Assembly (NCBI RefSeq): GCF_000972705.2
Contig: NZ_LATL02000178.1
Coordinates: 5,980-69,979 of the forward strand
Length of the DNA stretch: 64,000 nt
Source: Limnoraphis robusta CS-951
GTDB lineage: Bacteria > Cyanobacteriota > Cyanobacteriia > Cyanobacteriales > Microcoleaceae
Reading direction: 5' to 3'
The notes beneath the pieces were generated by a model that was not told the origin of the DNA, did not search any database, and saw nothing but the letters and a program-made list of their open reading frames with translations. How positions within the stretch are numbered: the stretch's first letter is position 1; each line of letters opens with the position of its first letter. This document shows positions 26,889 to 34,564 of this stretch, in pieces. The translations under genes and the position numbers were made by a program.

Positions 26889-29315
26889 ATGCGGTTTTTA
26901 GTTGTAGAAGAAGATGAAGCACAAGCTCATCAAATCAAAGTAGCGCTCACAGAACAAGGCTATGTCGTCGATGTCGTTATCGATGGCGAACAGGGGTGGG
27001 CTTATGTGGAAACGTTCACCTATGACCTACTTTTAATCAATACTAGCCTGCGCGACCTCGATGGCATTGATTTATGTCGGTGTCTTCGCAATGAGGGCTA
27101 TAGGGTCCCTATTCTGCTTTTAACGGTTCAAAACAGCAGCATCGATCAAGTCTCCTATTTAGAAGCCGGCGCCGATGATCACCTCGTTAAACCCTTTACT
27201 CGAACTGAACTATTTGCTCGTATTCGCGCTTTATTGCGTTCCCCTAGCAGAGCCAATGCTCCCCTACTCCATTGGAACGACTTACACCTTGATCCCGTCT
27301 CACGGGAAGTCACCTACCGACAAAAACCTCTATCCCTGTCGCCCAAAGAATACAGTCTGCTAGAACTGTTTCTTCGCAACCCAAAACGAGTTTTAACCCA
27401 AAGCGCCATTCTTGAACACCTTTGGTCTTTTGAAAGTCAGCCGAATGAACACACGGTACGAGCGCACGTTAAACGGTTGCGACGCAAGCTCCAAAGTGTC
27501 AACGCGGAGAAAATCATCGAAACGGTCTATGGAGTCGGTTATCGCCTCAAACCGCCTTCTCCAGAGCTGTCCAAACAACAGGCTGACATCGCCCCGGCGG
27601 AAAGTCCAGAAACACCAGCAGAACTGTTATCTGTCAAGTCTGCGGCTGATGTTTCCCAAGGATCGATCGCTCCATCTAGGGATCTCCCCGCATCCAGGGA
27701 ACGATTTAAGACCATCATTTTCAATCGCATTCAGACTTTAGAAGAAACGATCAATAATGCTCAAACTTTCACCTCAGAACTGTGTGAAAATGCCGAACTG
27801 CAAGCCCACAAACTCGCAGGTTCCCTGGGAATTTTAGGTTTAAAATCCGCGTATCAACTCGCTCAAAACATTGAACAGTGCTTCATTGAAGCCCGTCAAA
27901 ACCCTCAAACTCAGAGCTTGATCGACACTCTAAAAACATTGATTGCTCAACTCTACCAAGAACTCCAACATCCATTCGACGAGTTCGAGGAAAAAATACC
28001 TGTTCAAAGTGAGCAAGAATCAATCTCAGAACAACAAACGTCATTTCAAGTGTTAGTTGTTGATGATGATCTCGAACTCACCGAACAATTAAAACGAATT
28101 GCCATCCATTGGAATATCCAACTGAATGTCACGACTAAACTAGAAGAAGCTCGTGTTGCTTTGCGAGAAACTCCGCCTCATTTAGTCTTGCTTGATTTGG
28201 TTTTTCCCGATCATCAAGACGGGGGTTTTGTGTTGCTCGAAGAATTAAAATATCAGTTTCCCGAGTTACCTGTGTTGGTGTGGACGGTACGGGATGACAT
28301 GAGCGATCGGGCTGCGGTGGCTCGTTTAGGGGGAAATGCTTTTTTATCGAAATCGGTTTCTTGTGATCAAGTTCTCGAAGCGATCAAAGATATTCTCCAG
28401 TCTACATCAACGGCTCCAACTAAAATTTTAGCAGTTGACGATGATCCGATCACACTCAACTGTTTACAAGAACTACTTCCTTCTTATGGTTTAGAATTAA
28501 CCCTCTTAGATGATCCGCGTTTATTTTGGGAAACTCTGGAAAAAACCGGGCCAGATCTGCTGATTCTGGATTTAGAAATGCCTCATTTTAATGGAGTGGA
28601 ATTGTGTAAAACGGTTCGCTCTGATCGCAGTTGGAATGCTTTACCGATTTTGTTTCTCTCGGCTCGCAAAGATCCGCAAACCATTCAACAAATTTATCAA
28701 TTTGGAGCGGATGACTATATTTCAAAACCCTTTGCTGAAGCTGAATTAATTACTCGTATTTTTAACCGTTTAGATCGGATTCATCTGTTGCGAAGTTTAG
28801 CCGAAACTGATCCGATCACTGGTTTGGTAAACCGTCGTCGCTCTACCCATGATTTGCATCGATATTTGCATCTTTCACGCCGTCACTGTCAGCCGTTTTG
28901 CTTAGTTTTGATTGCTCTGGATTGTTTTCAAAGCATTAATAATCAGTATGGCTATACGGTTGGAGATAATCTGATGAGACAGTTCGGGCAAATTTTACAG
29001 CGTCAGTTCCGCGATGAGGATATTGTGGCGCATTGGGGCGGTGAGGAGTTTATCGTGGGATTGTATGGGAGTTATCAATCTGACGTTGCTAAACGAATTA
29101 CTCAACTGCTAGAGTTAGTACAAATGACTGTTTTTCCAGTTGCTAATCATGTGCAGATTCAGATGACAATGAGCGCTGGAATTGCCGCCTATCCAGAAGA
29201 TGGAATGGATTTATCGAGTTTGTATGCGGCTTCTAATGCGGCACTTTATCAAGCAAAAGCTGCTGGGGGAAATTGCTTTTTCACACCATCAAGCTACTCT
29301 CGCTCAACAGTCTGA
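26889..29315 (+). CDS. Multi-receiver response regulator with OmpR DNA-binding, HPt and GGDEF domains
   Basis: An 808-residue hybrid regulator. It has REC1 (about 1-118), an OmpR/PhoB-type winged helix (about 125-222), an HPt domain with AHKLAGSLGILG near 305, REC2 (about 385-500), REC3 (about 512-635) and a GGDEF domain (about 638-800). The last carries an intact GGEEF signature, so c-di-GMP synthesis is likely. In REC1 the position of the phosphorylated Asp is Asn51 (LLLINTSLRDLDG), although the acidic pocket and the Lys of VKPF remain; REC2 and REC3 keep their Asp. The layout suggests phosphorelay control of both transcription and c-di-GMP. It is the first gene of a signalling cluster. Confidence 0.92.
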   Translation: MRFLVVEEDEAQAHQIKVALTEQGYVVDVVIDGEQGWAYVETFTYDLLLINTSLRDLDGIDLCRCLRNEGYRVPILLLTVQNSSIDQVSYLEAGADDHLVKPFTRTELFARIRALLRSPSRANAPLLHWNDLHLDPVSREVTYRQKPLSLSPKEYSLLELFLRNPKRVLTQSAILEHLWSFESQPNEHTVRAHVKRLRRKLQSVNAEKIIETVYGVGYRLKPPSPELSKQQADIAPAESPETPAELLSVKSAADVSQGSIAPSRDLPASRERFKTIIFNRIQTLEETINNAQTFTSELCENAELQAHKLAGSLGILGLKSAYQLAQNIEQCFIEARQNPQTQSLIDTLKTLIAQLYQELQHPFDEFEEKIPVQSEQESISEQQTSFQVLVVDDDLELTEQLKRIAIHWNIQLNVTTKLEEARVALRETPPHLVLLDLVFPDHQDGGFVLLEELKYQFPELPVLVWTVRDDMSDRAAVARLGGNAFLSKSVSCDQVLEAIKDILQSTSTAPTKILAVDDDPITLNCLQELLPSYGLELTLLDDPRLFWETLEKTGPDLLILDLEMPHFNGVELCKTVRSDRSWNALPILFLSARKDPQTIQQIYQFGADDYISKPFAEAELITRIFNRLDRIHLLRSLAETDPITGLVNRRRSTHDLHRYLHLSRRHCQPFCLVLIALDCFQSINNQYGYTVGDNLMRQFGQILQRQFRDEDIVAHWGGEEFIVGLYGSYQSDVAKRITQLLELVQMTVFPVANHVQIQMTMSAGIAAYPEDGMDLSSLYAASNAALYQAKAAGGNCFFTPSSYSRSTV

Positions 29316-29690
29316 ACATTTACGCCTCAACGGGGTTTGTAGAGCGAAACTTTAACATTTCAGCTCTAGTACACCAAGGAGAAACTGGGTTTTTCAGCCA
29401 TGATGTGCATAAGTCCTCTGTCTGATTCTCTATATCTAGTCAGGCTGAAACCCAGAAAGACAAAAATTGATCATTTATTTTTAACAGTACCAGGATTTAG
29501 GCCTCAACCGGGTTGATCGTCCCCGATGTGCGTAAGTCCTCAGTACATTGAACTTTTTGATCTCAAGCCTCAAATGGACTTCGATCTAAGAATGTGAAAA
29601 ACTTGAGACCAATTTTGGGTTTTTCAATTCTTGATTTAAGTTAATAATAGAGCAGAAAATCACACATTTTATAGGAAAATACAACAGATT
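29316..29690. repeat. Intergenic repeats: a stem-loop and a 17-bp direct repeat
   Basis: The gap has no gene. It contains an inverted repeat (CTGGGTTTTTCAGCC near 29385 with GGCTGAAACCCAG near 29444) forming a roughly 70-base stem-loop. It also has two copies of GATGTGC(A/G)TAAGTCCTC at 29402-29418 and 29525-29541. These look like interspersed cyanobacterial repeats. The promoter of the following response-regulator gene must lie at the right-hand end. Confidence 0.6.
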
Positions 29691-30089
29691 ATGACAGATG
29701 AATTAAGAGAAATGAAACGACGAATCTTAGTGATTGATGATGAGGAGGATATTCGGGAACTGCTACAATTGAGTTTAGAAATGAGTAGTAGTTGGGAAGT
29801 GTTCACGGCAGGATCGGGTCAAGAAGGCTTAGAGATAGCCCTGACTTATCAGCCTGATGCGATTATCTTAGATGTCGTGATGCCCGAGATGGACGGGCCA
29901 GCAACCTTCAAACAATTGCAACAAAATCCCGCAACTCGGCATATCCCCGTTGTCCTGCTAACTGCCAAAGTGCAAGCGACTGAGCAACCCCGTTACACTC
30001 AACTGGGAGTGAAGGCGGTTCTCTCTAAATTGATTGATCCTCTCAGTTTTGCCGAGCAATTAGCAAGGGTTTTAGGTTGGTCCGTCTGA
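29691..30089 (+). CDS. Single-domain response regulator (CheY-like)
   Basis: A 132-residue receiver domain with no output domain. The acidic pair lies in LVIDDEEDIRELLQ, the phospho-accepting Asp in IILDVVMPEMDGP and the switch Thr in VLLTAKVQ. The usual K-P after the fifth strand reads KAVLSKLIDP, so the conserved Lys is kept but the following Pro is not. It probably relays signals from one of the adjacent histidine kinases. It is convergent with the HisKA-EAL gene downstream. Confidence 0.88.
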   Translation: MTDELREMKRRILVIDDEEDIRELLQLSLEMSSSWEVFTAGSGQEGLEIALTYQPDAIILDVVMPEMDGPATFKQLQQNPATRHIPVVLLTAKVQATEQPRYTQLGVKAVLSKLIDPLSFAEQLARVLGWSV

Positions 30090-30232
30090 TCTTCAAGTCA
30101 GGCAAAAATCAGGAAGTTTAGGCGAAATTTTATGAGAAACAAAAAGAATAGCACTGATTCTAAAAAATGGTTGATAATCAGCTCATTTTTTTAAAGATTT
30201 TCTCATGAATTGAGCTTTCTTTAATGGGTGTA

Positions 30233-31300
30233 TCAATGACTCGAAAAGTGCTGGGATAGCAAGAGACTCGCGGCTTGACTATCTACAGGACGTGAAAATA
30301 AAAAGCCTTGAAGATAGGGACATCCCAACTGCTGGAGTTTAACCCAATCTTGTTCGGTTTCGACGCCTTCTGCTATGACTTCTACGTTTAAGCTATTGGC
30401 AAGCATCATAATCGCTTGGATCATATTCCATTTGCCCGATCTGACGAAAGAGTTATCAATTTTTAAAACATCAATCGGCCAGTCTTGTAAGCGAGAAAGG
30501 CTGGAGTAACCTGTACCAAAATCATCAATATGTAAACGAACGCCTTGCTGTTTTAAATTCTGCAAGTTGGCGATCGCGATGGTAGAATTTTCCAAAAAAG
30601 CACTTTCTGTAATCTCTAATTGTAAGCTTTTGCCATCTAAGTGAGTCTGTTGTAAAATCTCCTGCACTCGTTCACTCAAAAGCGGATCGGATAGTTGGAG
30701 AGTTGAGAGGTTAACACTGATGTTGAAAGAGGGATGTAAGGGAAATTCCTGTCGCCAAATTTCGAGTTGCTGACAAGCTTGATGCAGTACCCAGTCTCCG
30801 ATGAGTTGAATGAGTCCAATTTCTTCGGCTAGGGGAATAAATTCTGCGGGTGTCACCCAACCTCGTCGAGGATGTCGCCAGCGAATTAAGGCTTCAAATC
30901 CTGTAATTAGAGCGTTTTCGGTAGAAACAATGGGTTGATAAAACAGGAGAAATTCATCTTGCTTTAAGGCTTTGTATAGGTCTTTTTCTAGACGAAAACG
31001 TTCGATGACTTCGAGTGATGAAAGAGAAGCGGATAGAGGTTGATTTTCAAGGATTTGTGTTAAACGAAGCAAGCGGTTTGTGTTATTGAGGGCAATGTCT
31101 AACAAACGCTGGCCTTTGGTAGATAAGTTGCCAAGCTGTCCGGTTTGTAAGAGTCGCAATGCTGCTTGAATTGAGGTGATCGGTGTGCGAAGTTCGTGAC
31201 TAATCAATTGGTTAATATCTTCTAATGATGCTGTAGAGGTCGCCTCTAACTCAGCGTTAGGTTTCGATGGCTTTGAATGGGCTATTTTTATCAGGGTCAT
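30233..31300 (-). CDS. HisKA-like domain fused to an EAL (c-di-GMP phosphodiesterase) domain
   Basis: A 355-residue protein. Residues about 28-90 form a histidine-kinase dimerisation/phosphoacceptor domain with SHELRTPITSIQAALRLL, but no HATPase domain follows. Instead a complete EAL domain (about 105-350) carries FEALIRWRHP, NISVNLS, LEITES, IDDFGTGYSS, LKIDNSFV, AEGVETE and YLQGF, the residues needed for c-di-GMP hydrolysis. It may be phosphorylated in trans by a neighbouring kinase on the H-box His. It is convergent with the single-domain regulator at 29.7 kb. Confidence 0.88.
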   Translation of the reverse strand: MTLIKIAHSKPSKPNAELEATSTASLEDINQLISHELRTPITSIQAALRLLQTGQLGNLSTKGQRLLDIALNNTNRLLRLTQILENQPLSASLSSLEVIERFRLEKDLYKALKQDEFLLFYQPIVSTENALITGFEALIRWRHPRRGWVTPAEFIPLAEEIGLIQLIGDWVLHQACQQLEIWRQEFPLHPSFNISVNLSTLQLSDPLLSERVQEILQQTHLDGKSLQLEITESAFLENSTIAIANLQNLKQQGVRLHIDDFGTGYSSLSRLQDWPIDVLKIDNSFVRSGKWNMIQAIMMLANSLNVEVIAEGVETEQDWVKLQQLGCPYLQGFLFSRPVDSQAASLLLSQHFSSH

Positions 31301-31550
31301 GAGGGTTCTCCAGATTTTAATGAGGGTTTTGTTTACATTACTCTGAAAATGGGAAAAAATATGACAAATGGGTTTTTTTGTTCACTTGTCCGGTCATTAT
31401 CGATCACCCTGCTCTAATCATAGCTTTAAAAGCGGCTTTTCTAAATCCGTAGAAATTCGGAAAAGTTATAAGTTTTTTATACTTCTAATCTTAGTCTTGT
31501 TCATCTCTCTGATTGGTCTTAGATTCATCGAATGATTGAGAATCATAATA

Positions 31551-32780
31551 TCACTCTACATCTAAATTTAATGTAAAGTAAAATGTAGCTCCTTGTCCTA
31601 GAACTGATTGCGCCCAAATTTTTCCCTGATGACGGTGAATAATTCGTTGAACGGTTGCTAAACCAATTCCTGTCCCCGGAAACTCTTGGGATGAATGTAA
31701 GCGTTGAAAGGGTTTAAAGAGTTGATCGACTTGACTCATCTCAAAACCTACGCCATTATCCTGCACAAAGTAAATGGTAGGAAGAGTCTGTTGAGAAGAA
31801 TTGACTGGAGAGGTGCAAATTGGGGATCGGATTTTTCGTTCAGAGTCTAAAATCGTTTGAGGATCTGATAAAACTCCAAATTGAATGGAAGCTATTTTTT
31901 CTTGAGCTGTGTACTTCCAAGCATTCGCAATTAAATTTTCTAAAGCCACCTTTAAAAGCTGCTTATCCCCTTTAACTGTAAGATTCGGTGTAATCACAAA
32001 ATTAACAGGACGTTCGGGATATTGCTGTTTAAACTCTTGATAAGTTGCGTGAACAATCTCACTTAAGTTAACTTGTTGAATACACATCTGATTTTTTTGA
32101 ACTTGTGATAATCCCAATAAATTATCAATCAATCTATCCATCCGTTGAACCGCTTCTCGAATGCGTTTAATATAAGATATTCCCTTGGAATTGAGTTGCT
32201 CACTATACTCTTTTTCGAGAAAGCAGCTAAACCCATCAATACTTAATAAAGGCGATCTCAAATCGTGAGACACCGTATAACTAAAAGCTTCTAACTCGGC
32301 ATTTAAAAACTCTAATTGTTGCGTGCGTCTTTCGAGTTCAGTATTCGCCGCTTCTAGCTGAATTTTTTGTTGTTTGAGTTGTTCTTGAGTGCGTTTTCGT
32401 TCAATCGCGTAGCAGAGAGAATAAACGAGCAAATCTCCAATCACTAGCTCTTTTTTTAGATAATCTTGGGCGCCGAGTCGCACGGCTTGAATCGCCATTT
32501 CTTCATCATTGAGTCCGGTTAAAACAACGATAGGTAAATGATTGGCTTTGGGCAAAATTCCGGTAAAGGTATCGAGTCCTTGACTATCGGGAAGAAATAA
32601 ATCAAGCAAAATAATATCAAAATTTTGCTGATCTAAACTCAAAAAAGCCTCTTGCAATCCTTCAACCTGAGTGACTTTAAAGTGCATGGTTGTATGCCGC
32701 TTTTTCAAACTTTCTTGAATCAGAAAAGCATCTCCTGGATTATCTTCAACTAATAAAATTTTAATTAATTCTTGATACAT
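31551..32780 (-). CDS. Hybrid protein: receiver domain followed by histidine kinase
   Basis: About 409 residues from the ATG at 32780, chosen because it overlaps the upstream stop (TGATG) and has GGAG about 9 bases before it. An in-frame start at 32828 would overlap the upstream gene more. The N-terminal REC (ILLVEDNPGDAFLIQE; IILLDLFLPDSQGL; VVLTG) is of the Rcp1 type. A linker coiled coil follows (EQLKQQKIQLEAANTELERR). HisKA (SYTVSHDLRSPLLSI) and HATPase (FVQDNGVGFEM; GTGIGLATVQRI) complete it. Translation is probably coupled to the upstream kinase. Confidence 0.9.
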   Translation of the reverse strand: MYQELIKILLVEDNPGDAFLIQESLKKRHTTMHFKVTQVEGLQEAFLSLDQQNFDIILLDLFLPDSQGLDTFTGILPKANHLPIVVLTGLNDEEMAIQAVRLGAQDYLKKELVIGDLLVYSLCYAIERKRTQEQLKQQKIQLEAANTELERRTQQLEFLNAELEAFSYTVSHDLRSPLLSIDGFSCFLEKEYSEQLNSKGISYIKRIREAVQRMDRLIDNLLGLSQVQKNQMCIQQVNLSEIVHATYQEFKQQYPERPVNFVITPNLTVKGDKQLLKVALENLIANAWKYTAQEKIASIQFGVLSDPQTILDSERKIRSPICTSPVNSSQQTLPTIYFVQDNGVGFEMSQVDQLFKPFQRLHSSQEFPGTGIGLATVQRIIHRHQGKIWAQSVLGQGATFYFTLNLDVE

Positions 32781-33919
32781 CAAGGGTTCTCCGATGAACT
32801 CAATAGAGGGTTTATTTGAACAGAGCAAGGAATCGTAAAATAAAAAATTGAGCCTTGTTGAGTTTGGGAATCAACCCAAATACAACCCTGATGTAACTCA
32901 ACAATTCTTTTGGCGATCGCTAATCCCATGCCAATCCCAGGGTAATCTCGTTGAGAGTGAAGACGCTGAAAAATATCAAAAATACAAGCATAATCCTTGG
33001 CATCAATCCCAATGCCATTATCTTGAACTGAAAACACCCAGACTTCAGCTTGAAGTTGAACGGCTATTTCTATTTTTGGCGGGCAAGCGCGGCAATATTT
33101 AATCGCATTTTCAATTAAAATTGTGAATAACTGAGTGAGTTGGGGGCTATCTGCGATTACCTTGGGTAAAGCGCTGGTCTTGATTTGTGTTTGAGTTTGA
33201 ACAATCTCTAATTGTAGATGATTGATTGCTTCTTGTAGAGCGATATGAGCATCAATCAATTGGGGAGGTTGATGTCGTATTTTTAGACGAAAATAGACTA
33301 ACAACCCATCTATCATCTGTTGCATTCGTCCAGCCGCATCAACCATAAAATGAATCATTTGATCGGCGCTAGAGTCGAGTTTTCCCCCATAGCGTTGTCT
33401 CAATAACTGGCTAAAGTTAACAACCATTCGCAACGGTTCTCGTAAGTCGTGAGCGATCCGATCCATTAACTGTTCAAGTTCAAGTTGTTGATCGTCAGAT
33501 TTTGCTGAGGAGTAAGAGCGCCTCGAAACTGTTGGAATACAATTTTGCAGCGTCAACAACCCATAAAAACCTTCTCCTGCGATCGCCGAGATGGGAGTGA
33601 GCGAGACTTGTCCGAGAGAAGACGCTTCTGTGCTGTGACAGGCGGAACTCTTCCACTCGTTCAAGGGTACCGAAAAGTGAACTGAGCCTCCCTGCTGAAA
33701 GACTTGATAGCCGTAGGAGTGAAATTTCTGTGGGTTCAGTTGGTGAAAATGAGCAAATAATGGAGTTCCAACAATCTGCTGTTTGGGAATTTGTGTGTAT
33801 TGTTCTAAGTAGCGGTTCCAAAACAATACGATCCAGTCTGATCGCAGCAAACATAAACCAACCGCAACAAAATCTAGAATATTATACTGTATGGTAACTG
33901 TTTCTATTTCATTATCCAT
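32780..33919 (-). CDS. PAS-type sensor histidine kinase
   Basis: A 379-residue cytoplasmic sensor kinase. The PAS-like N-terminus (about 10-125) includes CLLRSDWIVLFWNRYLEQYT. HisKA carries IAHDLREPLRMVVNFSQLL (His near 155). The HATPase domain has ENAIKYCR, SVQDNGIGID and GIGMGLAIAKRIV. This kinase subtype commonly pairs with Rcp1-like single receivers, one of which is divergently encoded at 34109. Its stop overlaps the start of the downstream REC-kinase gene by one base, which indicates an operon. Confidence 0.9.
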   Translation of the reverse strand: MDNEIETVTIQYNILDFVAVGLCLLRSDWIVLFWNRYLEQYTQIPKQQIVGTPLFAHFHQLNPQKFHSYGYQVFQQGGSVHFSVPLNEWKSSACHSTEASSLGQVSLTPISAIAGEGFYGLLTLQNCIPTVSRRSYSSAKSDDQQLELEQLMDRIAHDLREPLRMVVNFSQLLRQRYGGKLDSSADQMIHFMVDAAGRMQQMIDGLLVYFRLKIRHQPPQLIDAHIALQEAINHLQLEIVQTQTQIKTSALPKVIADSPQLTQLFTILIENAIKYCRACPPKIEIAVQLQAEVWVFSVQDNGIGIDAKDYACIFDIFQRLHSQRDYPGIGMGLAIAKRIVELHQGCIWVDSQTQQGSIFYFTIPCSVQINPLLSSSENP

Positions 33920-34108
33920 TGGAATTGAACAGATGTTTAAACATTGACTGGATTGGTGGTATCAGGATTTTGTCTGTTTTTTGAGGTTCACCTCTGAGCA
34001 AAGTTATTTTTTTGACAGTTGAGGCAAATATTGATGGTCACAGGGGTCACTTCAATCTATATTAGATGTACATAACTGATTCTCAAAATAAACGGAAGGA
34101 AGTCTAAC

Positions 34109-34531
34109 ATGAATTATAACTCTTGTCCGGTCAGTCTTGAAATTCTTTTGGTTGAGGACAATCCCGGTGATATCTTTCTGACTCAGGAAACCCTGAAAAA
34201 TTTAACAATACCGAACCATATACACATTGTTCGAGATGGAGAAGAAGCCCTGGCATTTCTCTATCAGCAAGATCCCTATAAAACTGCTCCTCGTCCCCAT
34301 ATTATTTTACTTGACTTGAATCTTCCTAAAAAAAATGGTCGAGAAGTTTTAGAAGCCATTAAAACCAATCTCAGTCTGAATCAAATTCCTGTTATTGTTC
34401 TAACGACTTCAGTCGCCGATGAGGAGATCCTCAAAAGTCATCATCTCCCGGCTAACTACTACATTCCCAAACCCTACGATTTGAGTCAATTTTCTCAGAT
34501 TGTCCAGGCGATTGAAAGCTTGAGAGGATAA
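34109..34531 (+). CDS. Rcp1-type single-domain response regulator
   Basis: A 140-residue receiver of the family that partners cyanobacterial phytochrome-like kinases. ILLVEDNPGDIFLTQETLK opens the domain. IILLDLNLPKKNGREVL contains the phospho-Asp, VIVLTTSVADEE the Thr, and YIPKPYDLSQF the conserved K-P. It is divergent from the kinase operon at 31.5-33.9 kb and about 34 bp upstream of the three-PAS kinase, so it could serve either. Confidence 0.92.
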   Translation: MNYNSCPVSLEILLVEDNPGDIFLTQETLKNLTIPNHIHIVRDGEEALAFLYQQDPYKTAPRPHIILLDLNLPKKNGREVLEAIKTNLSLNQIPVIVLTTSVADEEILKSHHLPANYYIPKPYDLSQFSQIVQAIESLRG

Positions 34532-34564
34532 AACCTTAAACCCGATTTAACTCTATTCTAATTG

